Part shown: in pieces, positions 50,510 through 61,600 of the stretch
Layout: each line of letters starts with the position of its first letter
Position numbering within the stretch: the first letter of the stretch is position 1
From: Semisulcospira habei
Lineage: Eukaryota; Mollusca; Gastropoda; Semisulcospiridae
DNA length: 64,000 nucleotides
Assembly (NCBI GenBank): GCA_036245525.1
Contig: BTPG01000001.1
Coordinates: forward strand, 174,907,402-174,971,401
Direction of reading: 5' to 3'
The notes under the pieces: model-generated
What the model was told of the DNA's origin: nothing
Databases searched by the model: none
What the model saw: only the letters and a program-made list of their open reading frames with translations
Program-made: the position numbers and the translations under genes

Positions 50510-52086
50510 CTGGACCCAAATGACTTGAAGCATTTTAGACCTGTCTCTAACCTTCCATTTATTTCAAAGATTTTGGAGAAGGTTGTTTTGAAACAGCTAC
50601 AAAGCCATTTATCTGGAAACGGTCTTTTAGAAATGCACCAGTCGGCATACAGAAAGGATCACAGCACGGAGACTGCTGTGCTGAGCGTCCTGGATGGTCT
50701 GCTAGTGAAGGCAGACGAGAGACTTGTCTCTCTCATTGCTCTGCTGGACCTCAGCGCAGCATTCGACACGCTCGATCATTCTGTTTTGCTGAAGAGGTTA
50801 GAGGTGACCTTTGGCATCCGTGGTACCGCCCTGGCCTGGTTCACTTCATACGTTAAGGATCGTTCTCAGGCTGTTATTGTTAATGGCCAGCTATCTGCTT
50901 CTAGTCTTTTGTTGTGTGGAGTCCCTCAGGGCTCCGTATTAGGTCCTGTTTTGTTCACTCTATATTCACAACCTCTATCTGATGTAATTGCCACCCATGA
51001 GTGTGATTTTCACAAGTATGCTGACGATACTGAATTGTCAAGAAGTAGTGCGCCTAACCATTTCAGCTCCGCTAAGATGAGCGTACAGTGTTGTATAGAC
51101 GACGTCCTGTCTTGGATGACTAGCAACAAACTTAAGCTTAACACTGACAAAACTGAAGTCATGCCTGCCGGCTCTCAGTCTCGCCTTAGTCTGATTGACG
51201 GCGAGTTCGCAAACATTGGTGGCTGCAGCGTTCCCTTCCAGAAATGTGTCAAATATCTGGGTGTGAAGATTGACTCGACGCTCTCCATGCATGATCATAT
51301 CAGTAGCGTCTGCCGAGCTGGTTTCCTTGAGCTGCGCAGAATTTCTTCTCTCAGACCGTATCTCACAGAAGGTACGGCGTCAAGACTTGTAAATGCATTC
51401 ATTACTTCCAGGCTCGATTATTGCAATTCTGTACTGGCAGGTTTACCGGCCGATCAGATTTCACGCTTGCAGATGATTCAAAACAATGCGGCACGTCTCA
51501 TCTTGAGGAAACGAAAGAGAGACCACGTTACGCCTCTACTGAAGCAGCTGCACTGGCTGCCCGTCAAATTCCGTTGCCAGTACAAAATTGCAATTTTCGC
51601 CTATCGGCATTTTGACGTATCTCTCCCGCCGTACCTCTCTGCCAAGCTGTCTGCCTATCAGCCATCACGCACCCTCCGTTCCTCCAGTGAAAAGCTGTTA
51701 AAAATCCTGAAGCTTAACATGAAAACTGTCGGGGAGCGTTCTTTCACCTTTTTCGCCCCAAGTGTGTGGAACTCGCTGCCAACGGAAATGCGGAATCTGC
51801 CCACATAGTCACAGTTCAAGGCTCACTTAAAGACTTTTCTTTTTTGTCGGGCATTTAACACTTAGCTCATATATAGCTAACTGTTGACTGACTGCCACCT
51901 ATTCTGATCCCAGAGGAAGTGAATGTAAGGTGTGGGGAAGGGATGGGGTGGTTTAAAGTAGTGTATAATTGTGCGTGTGTGTCTGAGAGAGAAAGGGTGT
52001 GCTGTTGTGCATGCGCAGTGAGTCCAGTGTTTTCCTGGAGAACAGCGCTATACAAGAACTATGTATTATTATTATTATTTATTATT
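50510..52086 (+). mobile_element. CR1/Jockey-like LINE, 5'-truncated
   Basis: The reverse transcriptase frame 50525-51808 is open for 427 codons. Motifs: HFRPVSNLPFISKILEK, HQSAYRKDHSTETAVL, LLDLSAAFDTLDH, GVPQGSVLGPVLF, the catalytic YADDTEL box, LSWMTSNKLKLNTDKTEV and SRLDYCNSVLAGLP. A TAG at 51806 precedes a few more conserved codons (SQFKAHLKTFLF). The 3' end is a TATTAT tail at 52060-52086. The 5' end including any endonuclease is absent. A second fragment is at 4253-4790. Confidence 0.9.
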
Positions 52087-52354
52087 ACGTTCTGAATGAA
52101 GCAAGTAAATATGTTTGTGTTGAAAATGAATGTTTACTTGATCTCAGTTAATCAGTATTTCCATAATTTTGTGGAATTTTTAGGATACCAAACTTGTACC
52201 GACGACTCAAGAAGTCAGCATGATTCCTGTGTGCTGGTATGTGAGTTTGGACCTAACAGCCTTAAGATCCCAAATGACACATCAGCACATCTTTACTTTT
52301 CTATACACAAGATACCATTGTTTGTGTACCTGTTTAAGCTCTGCAGTCCAAATT

Positions 52355-52562
52355 CACCCATTTAACCCCACAGCTGCATTCCCAAAGTTTGGAGGTGTCA
52401 TCTAGTACCGACCAGTATGTACCAGTTGCAGGAAATGGATTGACCATGATAATTCAAGGGTAGTGCCAGATTTAGCTTGGCGCCAAGCTAATCTGGCACT
52501 ACCCTTAAATTATCATGGTCAATCCATTTCGTGCTGTAGTGCGTCAGGGCTAAATGAGTTAA
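52355..52562. repeat. Foldback element with family A hairpin
   Basis: Outer CCATTTAACCCCA..GCTAAATGAGTTAA are inverted. The core (52434-52532) is TGACCATGATAATTCAAGGG against CCCTTAAATTATCATGGTCA around GGCGCC. Confidence 0.8.
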
Positions 52563-52569
52563 ACCCTTT

Positions 52570-52641
52570 GGCTGCCCATAGCACTTTTTGTCCAGGTGAT
52601 TCCTGCAGGAATCACCTGGACAAAAAGTGCTATGGGCAGCC
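52570..52641. repeat. Perfect 72-bp palindrome
   Basis: GGCTGCCCATAGCACTTTTT..CCTGCAGG..AAAAAGTGCTATGGGCAGCC with no mismatch and no loop. A looser relative is at 57335-57400. Confidence 0.95.
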
Positions 52642-53165
52642 TAGGGGCTAGATTTTGTCAGAAGATTTGTTGCAATTTGTGCAGCAGCAGAATGTGTAGC
52701 AGCAAATCCTAGATGAATATGTACACTTGCACTTTAGCAGCAATAAACTAATGGATCTTTATACTTATAACCGTGTAACGTTTTTTGCCAGACTGTTTTG
52801 CTTTGTGCTTGCATACACACACATATGTATATATATATCCACACACGCATAATATGAACACACACATGTACACACACATGCATGTTAACGCATGCACATA
52901 CACACTCGCGCACATACAAGCTCATAAAGAAATGCATCTGCATATCCTATGCATGGATACATTTTTCCTTGTTTGCACAGTAGCCATATTATTTGTAAAT
53001 ATATCTGTATTCAAAATCCACACCAAGGAGTGTAAATGTGAATGCAAATTAAAATGCAATGAAGTAAGCAACAAGATGGAAAATGTCTGACAGCAAGAAA
53101 TTGTTTATGTGCGTCAGTGTAAACTGTAAGTAGCTAAACATATTTAATGCACTTTTTATAGAATG

Positions 53166-53363
53166 TTAACCCATTTAGCCCCAACGTCCTACAGCAGGAG
53201 ATGTATTGACTATGATAATTCAAGGGTAGCGCCAGATTAGCTTGGCACCTTCAGGCGCCAAGCTAATCTGGCACTACCCTTGAAAATCAGTCAGTTTGTC
53301 TCCTGCAAGTGATAGTCATCACCTCCAAAAATTGGGAACTGCGGCCATGGGGTTAAATGGGTT
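53166..53363. repeat. Foldback element with family A hairpin
   Basis: Outer TTAACCCATTTAGCCCC and GGGGTTAAATGGGTTAA are inverted; core hairpin at 53210-53285. Confidence 0.8.
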
Positions 53364-53364
53364 A

Positions 53365-54628
53365 ATTTCACACACTCACACCCTCTTTTCAACACATGCA
53401 GCTTCGTGTTGTGAATACTTTATTTTTACTTCACAAAATCTACAGGCTTGCTTGTATCACAGGACAGTGTGTTTTTTATTTACAAATATGGACATCAATA
53501 TACAGGTAAAAAAAAGTGATGAATAGGAGCAAACAATTACAGAAACCTAGAAACATGATCTTGGTGTCTAGTGGAATGATCATTTAGAAAAATAACAAGA
53601 ACTCACTCGGCCGACAACAGTCTGCTTTGAAAAATGAGGATCGTTATATTTATTTCAGGCATATGGTTTTGTATTCTTTGTACAAATGATAAAAGTGTAA
53701 AATATAAACATGAAAGCACAATTATAAAGTATCATTTCATGCACTCGCCAACAAGACTTTCATAAACCAAAAGTAGGAAAACAAAATGAAAAAGTTTTCA
53801 ATAATTTCATGAATTATAAGGGTTCCATCAGTTTCGGTAAAAACCAAACTGGCACATTTGGGGGATAACAAAAATATAATAAAATTAACAAATACTGCCT
53901 CAAATGTGCAGACAGTATTGCATATGTGTACAGGCAAAATCTTCAACCTTTAGTTTTCACAACAATCTTCCCTCCCCACCCGTTCACCCAAAATAAAGAA
54001 CTGTCGGTCACATTTCATATATCAACATAGAACACCGTTGTACATTACTAATATGATCTATTTTTTAAAACGCCCACTGAAAAGTAACTTGTGAAACTTG
54101 ATTTTCTCTTCTCATCACAACTACAAACTTATTCACGGACTATAAATCTAGGGTTTGGTAGCTGTGATAAGTCTAACCTGGGTGTTTTGACACAGAAAAC
54201 GCTTGAGAATATCATGAATTGTGCTGGTAAGCGATTTGAGACCTTAAAGATTTGAACCATAAGGTCCAAAATCACAAACCAGCACACATACCGACCATTT
54301 CTACATCATCCCAGTGAAGACCAAAGCCTGATTAAGGTGAGCATGCGATTATGTGCCCATAACAAGTCCCCGGCAATACAGACATTTTTCTTCAGTGATA
54401 CTATTACCATCTAACAATAACGACAATTTTTTTCTGGCAATGCACATTTTTTGCCCTTGGTATAAATGTTCTTTCCGGCAATACATTTTATACCACCAGC
54501 AATGCTGATAATTTCACAGCTGACATTAAAATCTTTTGTTCGTCAATACTGATATTATAATGTTCTTCACTGACAGTAGAGTTTCCCTCAGCAAAACAAA
54601 GTGTAATATTGCTAGCAGCATGATGTTA
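53365..54628. other. Intergenic sequence and EFHC 3' end
   Basis: A/T-rich, no gene recognised; must include the 3' UTR of the EFHC-like gene on the - strand. Confidence 0.4.
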
Positions 54629-54706
54629 TTATGAGCTCTCCACAAAGCGTCGGAAATCCTCCAGACTGATTTTCCCCTCCTGGTCCATCGTGCAATCTCG
54701 TACCAA
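54629..54706 (-). CDS. EFHC-like gene, last exon
   Basis: Acceptor TTTTCCAG/TTGGTACG; encodes [20 protein letters not shown] and ends FVESS before TAA. It is the second, weaker half of the EF-hand pair. Confidence 0.8.
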   Translation of the reverse strand: MVRDCTMDQEGKISLEDFRRFVESS

Positions 54707-54766
54707 CTGGAAAAATGAATAATCAATAAATTAACATCAATTTTCAATAAATCATTAAATGCGGGT

Positions 54767-54798
<32 letters not shown>

Positions 54799-57700
54799 CC
54801 ACGAAAGGTAAAGGTGAAAAAGGCACAAAAATAATATCTTCTTAAATAATTTGTTGGACATACATAGTGCTTAACAATAACTGTTCTACCAAGGTAAAAT
54901 TAAACCAGATATGTGACCCGCCACCACAAAATGAGTCTTAAGTCACTTTTTGGACATTTTGACATATTGATATCAGCAGAAACTAGAAAGAAAACCCTTT
55001 TCAATGGTGCCAATAACATGTGAATCAGACGATTGGTCACTGAGTTATGGTTTATAGAAACTGGGGACCCCACACATGTACCCGACCACGCCACCCGACA
55101 ATTTTCTAAATGAGTCTAAAGTCACTTTTTGGACATATTGAGATATTGATATCAGCAGAAACTAGAAAGAAAACCCTTTTTAATGGTGCGAATAACATGT
55201 GAATCCGACGATTGGTCACTGAGTTATGATTTTAAGAAACTGGGGACCCCGCACATGTACCCGACTATGCCACCCGACAATTTTCACGAATAGCGGGAAA
55301 TCGGGTCAGGGACATTACGACTCATTTCGTGGTGGCGGGTCACATATAATGAATCCACTATCACTCACCGCCAAGACAACATCGTCATCAACTGGCAGCT
55401 GCAGGCGTCGGCAGAGGTCGCGCATGTTTTCCACACTGATGTATCCTGTACGATCACGGTCGTAGCGAAGGAACATCTCATCGACGCGGGACTTGTCCGT
55501 GATGGCGATCTTCTTTAGCTGGGCGCGCACTTGCTTCACCAGGATCTCCAGGTCTCCAGGTCTGTTAAAAGTAAGGCAGAGAATTTTTGTGGGGGAATTG
55601 CAAAAGTCGAAGCTTGTTAGGAGCAGCTGCAGGGACTTTTTGCATGAAATGCCAGAAAATGTAACCGAGCTCAACTGCAAGAGGCATAGAACCTCATAAG
55701 CCCCTGCAGTTGCGGGGGCTCATGAGGTTCTATGCCTCTTGTTGTACCTGATTTGTATCTATCTTTATTTGGATGGATGGTGTTCTGTGGTGTTCATTTA
55801 CAATACCGGTATTTATTTTAGAAATACAACTCATGAACAATAGCAGTAAACAGGTTAACTGGGGATGCATGGTGCTACAAAGACTATCTCCACCTGGATC
55901 TGGAGGTCTATGAGTCTGTTGAAAAACAAAGACAATCCCAGCAAAGAAAGAAACATGCTGAGAAAGGACAATTACAACACAACTGTGTTGAAATAAACTA
56001 TTGTCAATCCTAAGCTCGTTTTATTCTTCACTGGCGTTTTCTCTGCATTTCATGCGCATGACAGTCACCTTTCTGGCCTGAATTATGTTGAAAAACAGGT
56101 TGGAGAATTTTAAAGTATATCATGGAGTACTATTTCCTTATATAGAAATTGCAGTTGTAATGATTCTTTTAAAAATGGCATGACTTTGATGGCTGGGAGT
56201 CTCCTGTCTCTGCAGCAGAAGTCACTCTTGCTAATGCTAGAGGCATGAGATATTGGTATGGTATGGTACGGTGTCTCCAAGATGCACATATCCATCTAAT
56301 TAAAGATGCTCAAGACGCCGCCATAGGGATGGAAGCTGGAGCTTTGAAAGCCTGCTGCTACTAAGCGCTACTTTTATGTGCAAACCTCCACCCGGCTATT
56401 AACTTAGGTGCATGTGAAATATTTGTGTTTTCATTTCACCGGCCCTACCGGGCCTTCTCTTTTCGATTAGTGATAATGGGATTTTTAACGTGCGCACTTG
56501 ATGATTATGCGTGCTGTGCACACGAAGGCGAGGCAGGCAACCGTAAGCCGAGTCTGTACGTAAATGTGACTCGATGGGAATGAGGAAAAGTCCACATCCC
56601 ATTCCTGCCCACCAAGGGATTAGAACCCGGGATCTTATGACTGTCAGCGCAGTGTCTTATTCACTAAGCTACGTCCCCATGTCGTCAAGTAAGGAGGGGT
56701 ATAAAGGATATATACTCACGATCGCATGACTTTCATTGGTCCTCCCTTGATCATTTCCTTTGTCTTTTGACCCTCACCAAGTTTCTGTCGAAGCGTCTCA
56801 ATCGTCTTAGCTGTTGACAGAATAAATACATCAGTTATTCATCAACACCTCTTGCTTACCAAGAAGTGACCTTAATTACATCCCCAGTGTGAGGTATTCA
56901 GCAGGGGTTAACTGTAAGAAAAATGCCTTGTTGGACGTGTTGTATGGCTGTCGTGAGCTTTGGACCCCATCCCAGTCAGCAAGAGCCTTTGGGCTGATGT
57001 CAGCAGCTGTAGAACCATGCATGGCTGAGCGCAGGCCAACTGCAGCCCACACAGGCCTAATGATGTTATGCACACTGAGGTTATGGAGTCCTCTTTGGGC
57101 GATACCATCACCAGTGTACAAAGTGCCATGGCATGAGCTTCATTGCTCTACAAAAGATAGCCCTACAACAGACTACAGAATCAAGAAACAGTATCCATGC
57201 TTCAGACTGTACAAAAGTTATGAGGGTAGTGCATGCTGTAATGATCTCAGTGATCAAACATGACTTCAACTGTCCCTGGTCCTGCTTGTACTTGCGTACT
57301 TTCTCTGACCTGATCCTAATTAATCCCTTGGTTGTTGGTAGAGATTTTTGTTGAGGAAGCACCTCAACAAAAAGTGCTACCCACAGCAAAAGGGCTAAGA
57401 ATTCACTCCCGTTTCCTGACCACTGACCTGGGAACTGGTGCGAGTGCTCCTCCATGTATGACAACACGAAAGCGTCTGCGCCGATAATGACGAACCGGTG
57501 GCTGAAGATCTCGATGGTTGATCCGATGTAGAAGTCCTGGGGGCCGTAGTATTCAGGCTTGTCTGGGGTGCTGCTGGGCTTGGCCACACGTGTGCGCTCC
57601 AGGAACTTTCCACCGATAATGCCTGAGTTGCGGACTGGGGGCTCATAAATGGTGAGCATGTCGTCGGCCAGACGATATGAAACGATGAAACGACGGCCTG

Positions 57701-58594
57701 CGTCCTCCGGTCGCACAGAGTCCTGGAAAAAATACATGCAGAAATTGAAATTACATTGACCTAGAGAGCACAGGTGTGGCAGAACTAAGATAACAGTGTA
57801 CATACATAGGGAAATCACTCAGTGCGGGACAGATACACTGACTCCTTTCTTACAGCACCCAATTGCCAGCCCATGCAAATACACAGCACCAAGTACATAA
57901 CGCTCCACGTCGCTCACGAAGGACATGGAGCATTACATACTTTGTGATACATATTTCTTTCTCCGGGTACTCCGGCTCTTCCTCCCCCTCCACTTTGGTA
58001 TCAGTTTCAGCCAACTTAATAAAATTTCAAATACAAAACGATTTCCAAATACCGTGTAGCTCGCTTGAGCTTGCCCTTAGCACCACGTGAATGTTCTGTG
58101 TTTACGTACAGTGTGTGAGTGAATGCGTGTGATTCACGTGAGCGTGCTTGTTGGGTTCAGTTCGCGGCTACATTCTGCGCATTGAGTTATATTATAAATA
58201 TGAGAAATGCGCCATATAAATGCTATGCATTATTATTATTATTATTACATATTTGTCATGGGTTGGCAGTAGAAATTACACTGTCGTGAATCAAATGGGC
58301 AAACTGTGTTCTCTGGCCATGGAGTCATATGAATGCCTATATCTCTGACTTACTCCATCTGTATACTCCATCTCGCACCCTCTGCTCTTTCTCTGACACA
58401 CATAAATTTCGCCTTCCCAATTTCAAATGTAAAAAGGTAGTGCCTTCTCCTATCTTGGCCCACTTGGAACAGCCTCCCCACCCGTCCAAAACTGTCAAAT
58501 GCTCTCCTCATTCAAATTACTTCTCAAAACCCGCCTCTACAACGCTGCTTTTACTAGTTCATTTCCCCAGCCATGCACAATTCATCACCACTGT

Positions 58595-58670
<76 letters not shown>

Positions 58671-61600
58671 GTGTTGTGTATGTTGTGTGTGTGTGCATGT
58701 TAGCTGTTAGCCTTTTCATTGTATCAGCGCTTAGAGCTACTTTTAGAATAAGCGCTTAACATGTCTCTATTATTATTATTATTATTAATGGAATGCAAAT
58801 TGACAGAGAACTTTTAGTACCAAGCATAATTTTAGTGGCATTTAAAGAAGTTTTCCTCCATCCCTTTGTTTTTTTCCAAATTAATTGGAAAAACTTCAAC
58901 AATAGGACATAGCAAAGACAACCGTTTTGTGTAGACGCACAAGAATTGCATTAGTGCTGTGAAAAGCGTGTCCACTACCAGGGTGATGAAGGGAGGAATG
59001 GGAAACAGAACCTGTTTAGCCCCTTCTCTCCCAGTAAATGCTCATCTGGTTTCTGAAATCTCCGTTCATTCAATGCAATGAGCCCCAGTCATCCAAGGAA
59101 CAATTAGGTTACACAGTGGATTCTGCAAAAGCAAAGATCCTCATGAGCCCCCACAACTGCTGTGGCTCATGAGAACCTATGTTCTTGTAGCTGGATTGTG
59201 TTCACTTTCTCTCAGCAGTGAAGGGGTTAGTGTGCGGTACAGTGATACAGGTGGCATGGGGTTATGCACCCACATGACTGAAAGCTGAGAATGTGCGTGG
59301 ACTGAACTCACCATGACAGCCTCAAAGCGCAGCACTTTGTGGTCATTCTCCAGCATCTTGATGAAGTCTTTCTTGGGCGGCTGGGGGATGAGGGACAGGC
59401 ATGACTGCATGGAGTCCTCCAGGGTGCCAAAGTTGTTGTATGGAGGAATTTCCTGAAATCAGAAAGGGGACGTTTTCTAAAACGTATTTCAAACATATAC
59501 AGTGACTCACAACTTTCAGAGACATTTACAATGACTATGTACCAGCCAAATGAATTGGCCATATTAGTTCAAGGGTAGTGCCAACTCGATATCTCAACTG
59601 CCAGCTTCTCCACCCAAAATCAACACCTAGTGAGCAAAAGGTCTTCGCGCTGACTTCATCGATGTGATGCAACTTCAGCCAACATCAAATCGAGATACTT
59701 TTGCTTACTTGGGCAAATTCTTCGGCATGCCTTTCACATATCATATACACGTATCAACTAACCCATGTCATCCCACTGTCACATTTTGGTGGTGTCACCT
59801 AACTGAACGACTATGTACCAGTTGCAGGAAATAAATTGACTGTGATAATTCAATGCTAAGCTAATTTGGCACCACCTTTGCATTATCAGGATCAATCCAT
59901 CTTCTGCTGTAGTGTGTTGGGGTTAAAATGGGTTCATATCATCCTCACCTCCCTCTAACCTCCACCCCCCCCCCCCCACACCCCCAACCACCAAACAAGA
60001 AAAGCAAAGCCATTATGGCTCACATGTATGACCTATTTACATGTGTAACCTTTGTGACAATAAGTAAAGGGCTGGCTTCTGTGCCAGCAAAATCCATGTT
60101 TTCTCAAAATGTAAGCATTTTTCACACATCTGTCAACCCCCCGTGACCCTTGACCTTTGCGATGATTTGACTAAATTAGTATGCATAGGAAGGTCTTATC
60201 ATCAGCTACCTTTGTGCCAAATTTGATTGAAAAATTTGCAAAAACGTTGATAATAAATACCATTTTATAAAAAAAACTGGCATTTTATACACATTTGTCG
60301 GCCTCTTGTTACCCTTGACCTTTCTGAGGGGTCATCCAAATTAGTATGCATAGATAGGTCTTACCATCAGGTATCTCTGTTCCAAATATGGGTTTGAAAT
60401 TGTGAATAGTATTGAGAAAACACATTTTTTGTCAAAATATGTTTATTTTGGACCTATTTCCTGAGCTATTGTGACCCTTGACCTTTCCGAGAGATCAACC
60501 AAATTAGTATGCATAGAAAGGTCTTCCCATCAGGTATCTCTGTAGCAAGTTTGGGTTTGAAGTTGTGAATAGTATTTGAGAAAAAACATCTTTTGTCAAA
60601 ATATGGCTATTTTGGACCTATTTCCTGAGCTCTTGTGACTCATGACCTTTCTGAGGGGTCATCCAAATTAGTATGCATAGATAGGTCTTACCATCAGGTA
60701 TCTCTGTAGCAAGTTTGGGTTTAAAGTTGTGAACAGTATTGTAGAAAAAAACATCTTTTGTCCAAATAAGGCAATTTTATTCATCTATTTCCTGAGCTAT
60801 TGTGACCCTTGACCTTTCCGAGAGATCAACCAAATTAGTATGCATAGAAAGGTCTTCCCATCAGGTATCTCTGTAGCAAGTTTGGGTTTGAAGTTGTGAA
60901 TAGTATTTGAGAAAAAACATCTTTTGTCCAAATATGGCTATTTTGGACCTATTTCCTGAGCTCTTGTGACTCATGACCTTTCTTGAGGGCTCATCCAAAT
61001 TAGTATGCATAGATAGGTCTTACCATCAGGTATCTCTGTAGCAAGTTTGGGTTTGAAGTTGTGAACAGTATTGTAGAAAAAAAAAAAACATCTTTTGTCC
61101 CAATAAGGCAATTTTTTTCACCTATTTCCTGAGCTCTTGTGACCCTTGACCTTTCTGAGGGATCAACCAAATTAGTATGAATAAAAAGGTCGTACCATCA
61201 GGTATCTCTGTAGCAAGTTTGGGTTTGAAGTTGTGAATAGTATTTGAGAAAAAACATCTTTTGTCAAAATATGGCTATTTTGGACCTATTTCCTGAGCTC
61301 TTGTGACTCATGACCTTTCTGAGGGGTCATCCAAATTAGTATGCATAGATAGGTCTTACCATCAGGTATCTCTGTAGCAAGTTTGGGTTTAAAGTTGTGA
61401 ACAGTATTGTAGAAAAAAACATCTTTTGTCCAAATAAGGCAATTTTATTCATCTATTTCCTGAGCTATTGTGACCCTTGACCTTTCCGAGAGATCAACCA
61501 AATTAGTATGCATAGAAAGGTCTTCCCATCAGGTATCTCTGTAGCAAGTTTGGGTTTGAAGTTGTGAATAGTATTTGAGAAAAAACATCTTTTGTCCAAA

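Noticed and set aside
58329..58759. Frames of 86-124 codons
   Set aside because: Half of each is the GT microsatellite; the remaining part lies in an EFHC intron beside a SINE relic.
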